DNA of 64,000 nucleotides from Hydractinia symbiolongicarpus (GCF_029227915.1 NC_079887.1:16489650-16553649); one strand, 5' to 3'; numbered from the stretch's first letter, positions 50,701 through 61,347 are shown. Program-made: numbers and translations. The notes: generated from the sequence alone by a model not told the origin.

Positions 50701-51880
50701 GTAAACATAGCAAAGTCTAAAGTCATGATTAGTAGCATTGCAGCCAAGTGTGACCTTGTAGTTGGAAAGTGGCCTTGTGGAGTTTGCAGGAAAGGGGTTG
50801 GTTGTAACTCAATTTTTTGTCAAACTTGCAAGCATTGGGTACATAAGAAGTGCAGTAGTATTAGTGGAAGGTTAAAAGCTGACATTCAGTTTGCATGCAA
50901 GCGTTGCAAAGGTGAGATTATAGAGAATGAAGTATTTCCAGCTTTAATGATGTACAACAGTGGCTCGTTAGAGATAGTTGAGAACTTCTGTTACTTAGGT
51001 GATATGTTGGGCAGTGAAGGGGGTGTTGGAAGAAGTGTCACTTGCAGGATAGGTTCTGCTTAGAAAAAGTTCAGAGAGTTACTTCCTTTGTTGACTAGCA
51101 GAGTCCTGTCAATTGAGGCAAAAGGTAAGTTGTATGAGGCCTGTGTAAGAAGTGTTATGTTGTACGGTAGTGAGACATTGGCAGTGAAGCAGGAAGATCT
51201 TGACCGTTTAGAAAGGAATGATATGAGAATGGTTAGGTGGATGTGTAACGCCAGTCTGAGAGACAGAAAGAGTTCAGATGAGCTAAGAAGCAGGCTAAGT
51301 CTCCGTAGAATTAAAGATGTTATCCAGATAAGAGGATTGAATTGGCTGGGGCACTTGGAAAGAATGGAGGAGGATAATTGGGTAAGAAAGTGTAGAGACT
51401 TGATAGTTCCTGGGGCAAAGCCCAGAGGCAGACCGAGAAAGACTTGGCAGGAGGTTATAAGGACAGACTTGATACAGAGGAAGTTGAGTTTAGATCTAAC
51501 ACAGTCTAGATCAGATTGGAAGAGGGTCATTAATATACCCCGTCCAACCCATGCTAGCATGGAAAACGGACGTTAAGCCGAGAATGATGATGATGATGAT
51601 GATTGCGTATTTTAGTTTTATCACAACCATTAACCAAGAATCAGCTGCAAGTGGCCTTATACATAGATTTTTCGCAAACATGTACATTTATATCATGCAA
51701 AAATAGCATGTGATCAGTGAACAATCATGACAACGATTTTACCTCATTCTGAGATGGTACATTATTAGTTCCCAAAGATGACGATTCTTCTTTTTTTCGA
51801 AACCAATAGCCAATAAAAAAACCAATTACGATTCCAACCAGAATCCCGGTTGGATTCAGATGATTATACATATGATGCAT
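47730..51880 (-). CDS. ptrh2: Peptidyl-tRNA hydrolase 2 (Bit1), complete six-exon gene
   Basis: Minus-strand exons 51880-51743, 50120-50034, 49664-49611, 48686-48619, 48090-47978, 47779-47730; GT-AG junctions, phases close to 169 codons plus stop (human PTRH2 is of similar size). The N-terminus has one membrane segment ([15 protein letters not shown], about residues 12-26) followed by RKKEE, the mitochondrial outer-membrane anchor layout of PTRH2. The enzyme domain begins [20 protein letters not shown] and continues [44 protein letters not shown] and ends VTGHLKLF. Known role: hydrolyses peptidyl-tRNA; vertebrate Bit1 also acts in anoikis. Intron 1 contains a LINE fragment inserted antisense to the gene. 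No obvious disabling change. Confidence 0.95.
50131..50217. repeat. Tandem repeat, about 30-bp unit, three copies
   Basis: GAGAAACACATCAAATATAA and CACATAAA units just upstream of the ptrh2 exon 2 acceptor, in intron 1. Confidence 0.85.
50497..51601 (+). mobile_element. 5'-truncated LINE, copy 1 (ptrh2 intron 1)
   Basis: Starts inside the reverse transcriptase at GTAAATGTTGGTGTACATCA and ends with an ATG/TGATGA tandem tail (51582-51601). The RT box reads [17 protein letters not shown] zinc-finger-like insert follows (CGVCRKG...[12 protein letters not shown]...CKRC), then a C-terminal region ending [14 protein letters not shown]. There is one in-frame TAG at 51061-51063 and a small deletion near 50536 relative to copy 2. 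The 3' end CCCCGTCCAACCCATGCTAG is shared with copy 2. Clade not assigned; the short tandem tail suits RTE-like or related LINEs. Confidence 0.88.
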
Positions 51881-52686
51881 GCTACTTCATCTAAAACCAT
51901 TATTAAGAACAATTTGAAAAAATTTTTCATTAAAAACAGTTTCACTCAATTTTGTGTTTTACGAATGATTTAAATGAAAAAAGATATTTAATAAATATTT
52001 AAAAGTCAGGTTATAATAATTGCTAACGTTCCCAGAAAAAACACAGTATTAGAAAGACAAAAAATGTGTTTCAATTAACAACATTGTGATGTCAATATGA
52101 AGGAATATTTGTCAAAAAAGGGTGAGGATGCTGGGCAAGCAAAACTTCTCATTGTTTCATTTCTGTCTATTTTACAACTTCTTGTTGTTGTTTTTTTCTC
52201 TTTTTTAAAACCACTCGTGTAAAATTCCCCTTCTCTCATAAGTACACACACACCACAAAACAAAGACTGAAGAAGGCAGCCTGGACAAAAACATTGTTGA
52301 TTCATAAAGCAAAATCAAATCAGCACAAGGAAACTGTGTAGCTAAAGCAATTGGACAGGATGTCAGGAGAAGATTCGTGTCCATCCTGATCCAATTGATG
52401 AAGTTGCCATTATGCCAACTAAGTCCAACAATCCAGTGGTGATAAAGTGTCGAACATAAAAAAAGAAAAGAATATAGTGTTAAAAATGCATTGGATGGAT
52501 GGGGAAATGTCAGCTTAGGTCAGAGGCCAATTTGATGTGAAATTCTTCATTTATATGCTATTGGTAACATAAGCTACAGTGGCCTGGCTAATTGAGACAG
52601 CACCCAATGTGGGTAAACAAAACATCATGCACCATTTTTGAAGCTCAATATAGTGTTTTCATATTTTAGTTCACTACTCAATCAGC
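51881..52686. other. 5' flank of ptrh2
   Basis: Presumed promoter and intergenic DNA; no TATA box or exon assigned. Reading frame 52075-52305 is unrecognised. Confidence 0.5.
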
Positions 52687-52688
52687 TA

Positions 52689-55302
52689 GCGTATAAACGT
52701 ACAATTACGGACACTTTTACGGTCTTTTGCGTCTTACCGCAACAAAATCCATCGAAATAATGAACCCATGGTTCTAAACGGGAGATTTATCTATTGGCTA
52801 TACGTTGGAACCATTTTTCCGAACATTGTTGGACCTGCCTCACCACAATTGCTGTTTTTAGCCGAGCACCGCCTGCGTCCAATTACGGACACCTACGTTT
52901 AATTACGGACACACTGTTTTTTGTATTTTAGAGGGTCAGCGGCAGGTATATTGTATTTATTCCTACTGGAAGGGAGTGTTTAAACGTTACTTTTGACTCA
53001 CAACAAGTTTTGACTTAATTTAAGAGTGTCCGTAATTACACGTAAAAATTGACCCAACAAAACATTTTTTAGTCGTTACAGATCATTAGCGGGAAATGGT
53101 AAAACATTAAAAAAGCGAGATTTTTTATTTTCCTTTTTTATTCAAATCGACAACTGTAACATAAATATGTGTCACTTGACAATTCCGCCTTTGTAGCTCT
53201 CGCACAAACACCATGGAACCATGCCAAGCACTTATCGCAACCAATCCAGATGATTTTGTTGCAAGCGACTGGTGGGTTCGACCTTTTACAGATAGCACAG
53301 TTTCTCACGCTCAAATTTTTCCTCGCTGCTACTTTCGTACTCACTCTCCGTCTCTTCAACTATCTCATTTTCTTGGCCATAATCCAACTGGCTGTCATCA
53401 CTTTCGAACGATATCATTGTTCTTTTCTGTTGCACAGATCGGGTTTTCAACATAACCCTTTTTTGCCTTTTTTTTTCGGACTGCAGAGCTTCTTTACTTA
53501 GTTTTTTTCGTTTTCTCTCCTTTTTCCTTTCTTCTTTTGCCTTCTCTTCCAACTCTTTCTTCTCCACCTTCTCTCGAAACGCTTGTCGATGCTCGTCGCT
53601 TGTGAGAACTCTCGCCTTAGTAATAATCCTGGTGTTTTTTTGTTTGTTAGGCTTTGGCGCTGGAAATATAAAGGCATCAACCAAAGACGCTGGGATAATA
53701 CCTGCTGCAACGAGAGGATTTACAGGTGTTGTTGGAGTGGAGGTGAAAGGGCTTGCTGCAGTGAGAAGATTGGTTGGTGTTTTTTGCAATCGACAAGGGC
53801 GGTGGAGTAGAAGCATCTGTTGAAGGTATTACTGGTGTAGAAAAAGAGCCACCGGGCAACGAATTAAAAGATGCTCCTGTTGAAGAACCTGGTACTGCTG
53901 GTGTTGTGGATGTTGCAGTATTGTTTCCATTCGGAGCGGACGAAATAAAATCAATGCTGTTGTCTGGCATTAATCGCTCCTTGTCGATGGCGTCAGGGTT
54001 GAATGGACAGATCCCTGTTTTCCGAAATCCATTTTTAATAATGGGGATCCCCATCGATCCTTCAAACGCTGCCTTAAATATCGCAGTGAAATTTGTTTTA
54101 CACACAGTTAGTGGAACAGTGTGGCCCATGGTTGCAAGCTTCAAATTATCTGTAATTTTTGAGAAATGCACCTTTAGAGGCTTGAAAATCGACACATCCA
54201 ATGGCTGGAGTATATTGGTTGTGTGAGGGGGCAAACAGTACAAGTGGATTTGGTTCTCCACTAGCATATCTATCATCTCTATATCGAGATGAGAACCGTG
54301 GCCATTCAAGATCAACAATATTGGTTTTTGTATGTATCTTGTCTGAGGAATAAACAGCTTTTCACACCACTGTTTAAAAAGCTCGATGTCCATGTAGCCG
54401 TTTGGCGAATGGGCGTATAGATCATTGGTAGGACCATCTCTAGCATAAGGACCGGATGGGAAAGCCTTTTCAAAAATTATCATTGGAGGCAACGGCACTC
54501 CAGCAGCTGATACAGCGACATGGGCAGTGATGTGATCCCTATTTCCTTTGCTCTCAGAGTAGGGGTGCTTAGTTGATCTTGAGACGACAACCTTTCCAAC
54601 GCGAGCATCCATGGAGATACCTGACTCGTTGCAATTGAAGATTCGATCTGGCTTATCGAGGATATCAAGATCGACCAATGTTTTTCTTAAAAGATCAAAG
54701 TGCTGTTTTATAACAGTCACATTGGCCATTCTAGAACGTCCTCTGTCGAGGCCGTCGGGTTTTCGCAGGGTAATTTCTCGCGAATGACGTTTCTTGAAAC
54801 TGTCCCACCAAGTATGACCGGGACCACTGACACGGTTGAACGAGCTGGTACACTTGCTTCGTTTTACGATGTTCCATGCAAAAGCTTTTATTGCTGAAAT
54901 ACTTAACGGGTGTGCAATAGAAGCCATGTATTTGATATAATGAATTAACATAACATAAAAATCTGCCATATATATTTTTTATGTTAGTATAGCTATTATA
55001 TAATAAAATAAAATAAAATAAAAAATAATAATTACCTTGATTAATAAGATATAAAATGATTTTTTAGAATAAGTTCGACGCGCGAAACCAAAAATCAGCG
55101 AAAAGAAGCAAGTTTTTTAAATCCATTGTTTTGGTATGAAACAGCGAGGCAAATCGAACGAAACCTATTAATCATAACAGCTTTGAGTAGGAGAGTCAAG
55201 ACATCGTGAAATAAAGTTGGAAATACAAGGCTAAGTGGTGGAAAACTTTAATTTACTAAAGTGTCCGTAATTGTACGTGTCCATAATTGTACGTTTATAC
55301 GC
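52689..55302 (-). mobile_element. pogo/Tigger-type element with PHD finger
   Basis: Ends GCGTATAAACGTACAATTAC and the inverse with one difference, flanked by TA within a GCTAGC target (52687-52688, 55303-55304). Subterminal ATTACGGACAC motifs recur near 52704, 52880-52910, 53028 and 55258, suggesting transposase sites. It contains a nearly full-length minus-strand transposase in three frames. Confidence 0.9.
53138..54969 (-). pseudogene. pogo/Tigger transposase with C-terminal PHD finger, frameshifted, catalytic Asp lost
   Basis: Three minus-strand frames in order: 54969-53677, 53816-53286 and 53359-53138. The first has a CENP-B-type DNA-binding part (SGPGHTWWDSFKKRHS) and the DDE domain. 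The usual first Asp motif reads FNCNESGIS and the second LILNGHGSHL, so both early catalytic Asp are Asn; the third, TTNILQPLDVSIFKPLK, keeps Asp. The second frame is Ser/Thr-rich then Lys/Glu-rich coiled-coil-like (EKVEKKELEEKAKEE). The third is a PHD finger (CAICKR...CDKCLAWFHGVC...CYSC). Two frameshifts, near 53780-53816 and 53286-53359, break it. Confidence 0.88.
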
Positions 55303-55304
55303 TA

Positions 55305-56279
55305 GCAACCTGACTGGGAACTGCAATTAACATGAGCTAAACTATGTTTAGCTCCATAAACTTTAGAGGCTAAAAACAAAAAGGCTTTCATCATGGTTCC
55401 CAATATTCTAACAAAACAATAAGGCGTGCTTAGATAAGCCTTATAAGAACTGGAAGGTTGTCCTATGAGGTATGATGCAAAGAAGCTTAAATTAGGAGAT
55501 ATATAAATCCTACTATGTTGAATTTTTATTTGAAGTTCAGCTCATAGGCTTCTTTGTTAGCTGGCAAATACACAGAAGTAAAAGTTTTTTTAAATTCTGA
55601 GGTCCTTATACTAGACAGTTGGGAACAACCGCTAACTATGGGATCCCGTAATTACACAAGCCATCCTGTAATTATGGGATATTAAATAAAAAGCTGTATG
55701 CTATGGTCACACTTACCCAAAAGGTTTCAAAATAATTACTAAATCAAATTTCAGCCTTTTTGCCATAAATTTAACTGAGTTTGTGCTTTCCGCGGTAGAA
55801 TTTTGAATATTTGAATACCTAATCATGATGTAAAAAATTAGAAATTATGGTGTGTAATAACATCAAGACTCCCATTACAGACTTCAATACTACAGACTTC
55901 TTCTGAATCTGAAACTGAAGTGAAGTTTTTGATGAGGGGAGAAGTGTGGATACTGAAAAAAAGAACAAAAATCCACAAATAGGTTTCTTCTGATTAAAAA
56001 AACGTGGGAAAAAAGGTTTATATATTAATTGTTTATTTGCAAAATAAATAAATAAATCACTAGTATTGGGTAAAGCTTAACAACAGATATACAGCATCTT
56101 TCCTAGCTTGTGTAATCATACAAAAGTACTTAACTTTTTTCGAATCTAGGTTCATGGTATGCAAAGGATGGAGGAAAATGCACAAAGGCTCGTACAACTA
56201 TCAAAATGGGTTCAAAGTAAAGATGGATCAAGATAAAAGTACTACTGGTGATGATGTAACGGTTGAATTTAATCAAGCA
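55305..56279. other. Gene-poor stretch
   Basis: No exon recognised up to about 56150. At 56157-56225 a short open piece (MEENAQRLVQL) could be coding but is interrupted. Confidence 0.45.
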
Positions 56280-56473
56280 GCCATTGACAAAAAGACCTAA
56301 GGTTCTCAACAGTGCGAGAAAAAGCTGTCAAGAAGCAACTAAACTCAATTGGTGCGCAGACAAATAAAGATGACACCGTCACCGCTGCTGAGTCTCCAGC
56401 TCCGAGATCAAGGTCAAGCACTAACAGGAGGACACCAATCAAACCTCAAAAAAGAATCTACCAGGTCTGTCTG
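56280..56473 (+). pseudogene. Exon-like fragment of an unrecognised gene
   Basis: An open stretch encodes REKAVKKQLNSIGAQTNKDD, then a Ser/Arg-rich piece (APRSRSSTNRRTPIKPQKRI) and ends YQ at an AG|GT-like boundary (56463-56465). Base composition is richer than the surroundings. It may belong to the same gene or transposon as the PHD fragment at 58005-58143, split by the retroelement between them. Confidence 0.35.
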
Positions 56474-56504
56474 AGATAGACAAATGCAAAAATATCATAC
56501 AATA

Positions 56505-56653
56505 GCGCCGTAGTTTAGTGGTTATAACTCTAGCACTTTATGCGGGAGAACGGGGTTCGATTCGGGGCGGCGATTCAATATGGGTGAGTGAATGTTACCA
56601 TAGCCCTGGGTTAACCCAAGCCATGTGAGGGAAATTGGGGAGATGGCACACTG
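56505..56653 (+). repeat. tRNA-derived SINE, copy 3, 3'-truncated
   Basis: GCGCCGTAG head, B box GGTTCGATTC, and body through GGCACACTG, then it switches without gap into LINE sequence at about 56654. Confidence 0.85.
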
Positions 56654-57994
56654 GCGATTAATAAGTTACTTAGAGAAATAATTGATATAGATAAGATGCA
56701 ATTTGGTTTTGTTCCAGGGCGTGGCACTACAGATGCAATACTTTTACTCAGACAGCTTCAGGAAAAGTATTTAGGAAAAAGAAAGAATCTCTATTTTGCC
56801 TTTATAGGTTTAGAGAAAGCTTTTGATAGAGTGCCACGTAAAGTTATTTGGTGGGCTATGAGGAAATTAGGTGTGGATAAGTGGCTAGCTATGATGGTAC
56901 AGTCTATGTACAGTAATGTTAGGAGTCGTGTCAGGATTAACGATTCACTAAGTGATAAATTTAGTGTAAATGTTGGTGTACATCAGGGTTCTGTACTTAG
57001 TCCTTTGTTGTTTGTTCTAGTATTAGAAGCGGTGTCAATGGAGTTCAGAACAGGTTGTCCATGGGAGTTATTGTATACAGATGATTTGGTTCTCAGAGCA
57101 GAGTCAATGGAAGAATTAGTTGAAAAGTTTGAGAAGTGGAAGAAAGGACTAGAAGAGAAAGGACTAAGAGTGAACACAGCAAAGTCTAAAGTCATGATTA
57201 GTAGCATTGTAGCCAAGTGTGACCTTGTAGTTGGAAAGTGGCCTCGTGGAGTTTGCAGGAAAGGGGTTGGTAGTAACTCAATTTTTTGTCAAACTTGCAA
57301 GCATTGGGTACATAAGAAGTGCAGTAGTATTAGTGGAAGGTTAAAAGCTGACATTCAGTTTGTATGCAAGCGTTGCAAAGGTGAGATTATAGAGAATGAA
57401 GTATTTCCAGCTTTAATGATGTACAACAGTGGCTCGTTTGAGGTAGTTGAGAACTTCTGTTACTTAGGTGATATGTTGGGCAGTGAAGGGGTTGTCAATT
57501 GAGGTAATTGGTAGGTTGTATGAGGCCTGTGTAAGAAGTGTTATGTTGTATGGTAGTGAGACATGGGCAGTGAAGCAGGAAGATCTTCACCATTTAGAAA
57601 GGAATGATATGAGAATGGTTAGGTGGATGTGCAACGCCAGTCTGAGAGACAGAAAGAGTTCATATGAGCTAAGAAGCAGACTAAGTATCCGTAGAATTAA
57701 AGATGTTATCCAGATAAGAAGATTGAATTGGCTGGGGCACTTGGAAAGAATGGAGGAGGATAATTTGGTAAGGAAGTGTAGAGACTTGATAGTTCCTGGG
57801 GCAAAGCACAGAGGTAGACCGAGAAAGACTTGGCAGGAGGTTATAAGGACAGACTTGATACAGAGAAAGTGGAGTTTAGATCTAAAACACTCTAGATCAG
57901 TATGGAAGAGGGTCATTAATATACCCCGTCCAACCCATGCTAGCATGGAAAACGGACGTTAAGCCGAGAATGATGATGATAATGATGATGAAGA
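56654..57994 (+). mobile_element. LINE, copy 2, fused to a SINE
   Basis: RT domain from about 56655: [38 protein letters not shown], and LLYTDDLVLRAES where copy 1 has YADD. The motif A context reads FAFIGLEKAF, so the usual Asp there is Gly. The same zinc-finger-like block ([12 protein letters not shown]) follows. A deletion of about 95 bp near 57490 relative to copy 1 shifts the frame; the second part (57468-57962) ends as in copy 1 and in ATG repeats (57970-57991). Inactive. Confidence 0.88.
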
Positions 57995-58004
57995 CCAACA
58001 AAAA

Positions 58005-58143
58005 ATGGGCATCGTCGTGGATAAACTGCGACCATAGAGGTTGTGCAAATTGAGTGCACATTAAGTGTTTGGGTATAATCCCAAAAGCAGACGATGCTAA
58101 GTTTGCAGAGGACATCAAGTTCTATTGCCCAACGCATTTGACA
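58005..58143 (+). pseudogene. PHD-finger fragment
   Basis: Plus strand encodes WINCDHRGCAN, a TGA where Trp is expected, then VHIKCLG and FYCPTHL: Cys/His spacing of a PHD finger with one nonsense change. It directly follows the LINE tail. Confidence 0.6.
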
Positions 58144-58551
58144 TTGAGGGGTAAAGGAAATTTAAAGAGAGCTTTTTTAAAATAGTTATAGTTGCCCATT
58201 GTTTACATCCCTTAATACAACAAGTAAGTCGGATTACAGCGAGAGAGATATAAATGGTGCGTTCTAGCTCACGCGCACACGCAGGCACACGCAAGCACAC
58301 GACATCATTGCAAATGGGAAATTCCCTAATCCCGACAATTCCGGCAAATCCGGCAATTCAGACAAATCCGACAATTTCGACGCACACGACATATGAAACA
58401 TTACGTCGTGTTACGGCCGTTTCCTTCATTTTGAAGCGGAAAAAAACTATGTGCAGGGTAGTAGGAGGCCTATCAATGCTTTTCACGGCTTTTTATTAGG
58501 GGTTTACAAATTTGTGTACTTAGTATTAGCTTCTAGAAATCATTGAAATTT

Positions 58552-58922
58552 AAGATGGCGGACAGGAAGAAGAGTTATAATTTAGCAGAAGCTGTAGAAT
58601 TTATTTTGAACTCTGACGATGAATACATGGATGAAATAACATCAGAAGAAGAGTCTGAAGAAGAAATAGAACCCTGCTTTAGAGTTTCAGTTGTTGATTT
58701 TGTTGATGAAGAGGAGATTGAAGCAACAAATGGCTCACCGGTAAGTAGGTAGTACCCTGAAAAATGTATAAAACTCCCATGCTCTAAGGAATGCGATTTT
58801 GGTGATGTACTTTTGTTTTTATGAAGTTATAAGATCCTTTTCATTCTCTTCAGGTGGAAGAGGCTGAAGTGGAATTGCCCCGCTGCGAGTCTCCTCAAAA
58901 GAAGGGCCATCGATATATAGCC
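58552..58922 (+). pseudogene. Two-exon fragment, piggyBac-like acidic N-terminus, cut by Polinton-like element
   Basis: Exon 58552-58740 starts MADRKKSYNLAEAVEFILNS and is Glu/Asp-rich, with a GTAAGT donor. A second open piece from about 58855 (acceptor CTTCAG) encodes VEEAEVELPRCESPQKKG and ends in a stop where virus-type sequence begins. An acidic N-terminus with an ILNSDDE-type motif recalls piggyBac-derived proteins, but no catalytic domain is present. The identity is tentative. Confidence 0.4.
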
Positions 58923-58938
58923 TAGCTAGAATGCAGTT

Positions 58939-58962
58939 TTGTGTGCTTGATCGAGTACACAA
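58939..58962. promoter_or_regulatory. Start-proximal stem-loop, Polinton-like element
   Basis: TTGTGTGCT ... AGTACACAA, 9-bp stem with one G-T pair, ending 5 nt before ATG 58968. One of a set (59825, 61318, 62541). Confidence 0.6.
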
Positions 58963-58967
58963 GACAA

Positions 58968-59593
58968 ATGTACATATTTTTACTAATCGCCGTGCTACTG
59001 ACATACGTCTTGATCCATGTTTGCTTCTTTCTCTATCGACGTCTAATAAACATGGTTCAAGATATTGCAGAGATATTCGATGTAGTCGACACACCAGCAG
59101 AAGCCCTTGAGCAACGTGAAAAACCCCTCGACAAACGTCAAGCTTTCAAGATGCACGTAAAGGTAAACAGCACCTCATACCGAAGAAATGCACCGAAGCT
59201 TTCCTAGACAAGGCCTCACCCGAGGTGATCGACAAGATACATGCTGAGTACATTCAGCGTGAGATCCAGGAAAACGGAGAGAAAACTGCCAAGGCCTTGT
59301 CAACTCATGCCATCACTATGTACACGAAGGCTATAGGCAATGTGGTGCCTCTCGATAGTGCCGATAAGCTCCGTCAAGACCTGGAAGAGGACCCCATTAT
59401 CAGGGACAGTATGACTGATCTGGGCATACTATTCTATTCAGCTTTTGGAAAGCTTTTGGCACCTCTTTTAGTCGCTGCGCATACTGTAAACCACTGCCAA
59501 CTCTCCATGTCCAAGGTAGTTGAGGAGAAGGTTGAAGAACAGCAAGAAAACAATAGGAAACAGTCTATCAAAGATACGCATGAGCAATCGTGA
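58968..59593 (+). pseudogene. Polinton-like ORF: membrane-anchored protein, frameshifted
   Basis: ATG at 58968 follows a stem-loop (58939-58962). The N-terminus is a membrane segment (FLLIAVLLTYVLIHVCFFLY) followed by a soluble acidic/basic region with EALEQREKPLDKRQ. The frame shifts by one base near 59150; downstream frame 59160-59593 is alpha-helical in character and ends in a Gln/Glu-rich tail (EEKVEEQQENNRKQ). Function unknown. Confidence 0.6.
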
Positions 59594-59744
59594 AATAGTT
59601 GATACATTAAACAATGAGGTCCTGTGCCAATGCAGAGTACGAGTGCGGTATACGGATTGGTGTGGCATCTACGGTGACTCCCACTCACGCGCTTTGGAAA
59701 TCCTGACACCAGCGGCTGATAGATTCCCCACCGCGGTAATGTAA
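59580..59744 (+). CDS. Polinton-like small ORF, unknown
   Basis: About 54 codons beginning MSNREIVDTLNNE and containing CQCRVRVRYTDWCGIYGDSH. Its ATG overlaps the end of the preceding frame, as in compact viral gene layouts. No family recognised; it could be spurious. Confidence 0.35.
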   Translation: MSNREIVDTLNNEVLCQCRVRVRYTDWCGIYGDSHSRALEILTPAADRFPTAVM

Positions 59745-59824
59745 TTTAGTGAGGGCTTCATGGATGAATGCGATAAGATACGCTGGCAGAGAAGGTTTTA
59801 AGGGTAGCTAGAGTGAAGTGATTT

Positions 59825-59846
59825 TTGTAACTCCGACGAGTTACAA
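59825..59846. promoter_or_regulatory. Start-proximal stem-loop, Polinton-like element
   Basis: TTGTAACTC, loop CGAC, GAGTTACAA: perfect 9-bp stem ending 3 nt before ATG 59850. Confidence 0.7.
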
Positions 59847-59849
59847 GAA

Positions 59850-60212
59850 ATGAGCGAACAACAACCACAAGAAGTAACAGTCATAGTGAAGCCAGTAAAG
59901 CACCCCGGGAGAGTCGCGCAAGGTCTTAAATTGGCGGCACTGATGAAGAAGAGGAAGGAAGATCTGAAGCAACAAGAGGGTGCTGTAGAATCTACAGTCA
60001 AAGCCTCTTCTGGGGTGAGTTTTGTACAGTCAGGTAGTGTATACATTGGTGGAGGCATCTTATTTGCTTGCATAGCAGTTGCCGGAGTCTACTACCTTAC
60101 GCGTAAGCAGCCCGCAGCGACCCAACAGCCTGCCGAAACACGTGCACCAGAGCAGCGTCAGCCTTTAAAGCCCACAGCCCAGCACGATATCGACTTTTTC
60201 AAGATGAAATAA
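59850..60212 (+). CDS. Polinton-like single-pass membrane protein
   Basis: 120 residues, start ATG 59850 three bases after a perfect stem-loop (59825-59846). A basic N-terminal half (KPVKHPGRVAQGLKLAALMK) precedes one membrane segment (SVYIGGGILFACIAVAGVYY) and a Pro/Gln-rich tail. Appears intact. Function unknown; small membrane proteins of this type are common in virus-like elements. Confidence 0.65.
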   Translation: MSEQQPQEVTVIVKPVKHPGRVAQGLKLAALMKKRKEDLKQQEGAVESTVKASSGVSFVQSGSVYIGGGILFACIAVAGVYYLTRKQPAATQQPAETRAPEQRQPLKPTAQHDIDFFKMK

Positions 60213-60221
60213 TCATAATAT

Positions 60222-60464
60222 AAATGAGCAGCAAAGAGTATCAAAAAGTAGTAGTCGATTCCCTGTAAGAATCTGTCAGACTAGTATCGTATACTATCAT
60301 CTTGGCACTGGGTGCGAAAAAGGCGCTGGGAGTTTCTAGACCAGGAGCCAAGATGGACATGGAGGACGGGTTAAAGCTCGCTGGATATATGACAGGAGCG
60401 ATATTATTCGATGATTACGCGATAAAACAAGGTTGGTATAAGCGTTCCATGATGCCTCCCAAGT
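60222..60464 (+). pseudogene. Polinton-like small membrane ORF with a nonsense codon
   Basis: Starts MSSKEYQKVVVDSL, then an in-frame TAA, after which the frame stays open through a hydrophobic piece (LVSYTIILALGAKKAL) and KLAGYMTGAILFDDYA to a stop at 60462-60464. The unbroken reading on both sides of the TAA suggests a recent nonsense change. Confidence 0.5.
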
Positions 60465-60482
60465 AAGTACCCCACAAGGTAA

Positions 60483-61020
60483 ATGCTAGAGATAGTAAAA
60501 GACCCGCATACGGCAATCTTCACCGGGCCTACCTCGTGTGGCAAGACTCAGCGTGTGCTCGACCTCTTGGAGAATGAATACAGACACCACTTCCAAAATA
60601 TCATAATCCTCTGCCCAACGATCCGCTGGAATAGGACTTACTTGGAAAGGTCCTCACTGTGGCAAGATGACTACGTGTTCCTTATAGAGCCGGGTGATCA
60701 ACTCTTTTACTGGATCGAACAACTATCAAAGCTCCTAGCGGGAGAAGAGACGCTCTTCATCATTAAAGACATGATAGCTGACGAAACTCTGGATAAAACT
60801 CGGGCGTTGCTGGAACTAGCTGTTTCAGGTAGGCATAGAAATCACAGCTTGTGGCTGCTAACACAAAGATAAAAGAAGATCCCAATAACGGTAAGAGACC
60901 AAATGAAACAGCTTTTTGTTTAGTATCCGAAGAATGGAAAGGAGCTCGAGCTCATTCATGAAGAGAACGATGTAATTTCGAGTAGGGAAGAAATTTCCAT
61001 TATTAGGACCCAGCTTAGAT
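60483..61020 (+). pseudogene. A32-like packaging ATPase, nonsense-mutated
   Basis: Walker A FTGPTSCGKT near residues 14-23; FQNIIILCPT strand; Walker B region LFIIKDMIADE, where the first Asp of the usual pair is Lys; sensor-like HSLWLLTQ. The frame meets TAA at 60870 and TAG near 60924, but stays open after each to a final stop at 61018-61020. FtsK/HerA-type ATPases of this kind pump DNA into capsids in Polintons and related viruses. The Walker B substitution and two stops mean it is not functional. Confidence 0.75.
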
Positions 61021-61102
61021 AGTCGAAACATGCATGCTTGTACGTGAGGCTAGAGCACCCTCGGAGTTGGAGCATTTTGCCTTGACTTTCAAGTAAATAA
61101 AT

Positions 61103-61303
61103 ATGTCTTGTATCGAAAAATTACGAGAGGGAGAGATCCAGAAATTGGAGCAAACAATCGAGGACTTGGAAGCGAGTCTTGAGGAAAGAGATTGGGAGCT
61201 GTATAGGATGGGTCTGAGGGATAAATACAACGACCGGATCGCTTTAATCGCCTGCGTCTCGTCGCTGGCTCTTACCATGATCCACTATATGATGAAATAT
61301 TAA
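61103..61303 (+). CDS. Polinton-like coiled-coil plus membrane-tail protein
   Basis: 66 residues starting MSCIEKLREGEIQKLEQTIE, a heptad-rich coiled coil, ending in a hydrophobic tail (IALIACVSSLALTMIHYMM). The open frame is intact. The start ATGTCTTGTATC is shared with the next ORF. Confidence 0.6.
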   Translation: MSCIEKLREGEIQKLEQTIEDLEASLEERDWELYRMGLRDKYNDRIALIACVSSLALTMIHYMMKY

Positions 61304-61317
61304 GACCGTTTTGTGTG

Positions 61318-61342
61318 CTTGTGATATTCGAGATATCACAAG
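61318..61342. promoter_or_regulatory. Start-proximal stem-loop, Polinton-like element
   Basis: CTTGTGATAT, 5-nt loop, ATATCACAAG: perfect 10-bp stem ending 5 nt before ATG 61348. Confidence 0.7.
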
Positions 61343-61347
61343 TAAAA

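Noticed and set aside
51060-51560. 166-codon minus-strand frame in the ptrh2 intron
   Set aside because: Shadow of the LINE C-terminal coding region on the opposite strand.
60222-61020. In-frame TAA and TAG codons as evidence for a reassigned genetic code or programmed read-through
   Set aside because: Host genes in the window use standard stops, and the same element has frameshifts and catalytic substitutions, so decay explains them better.
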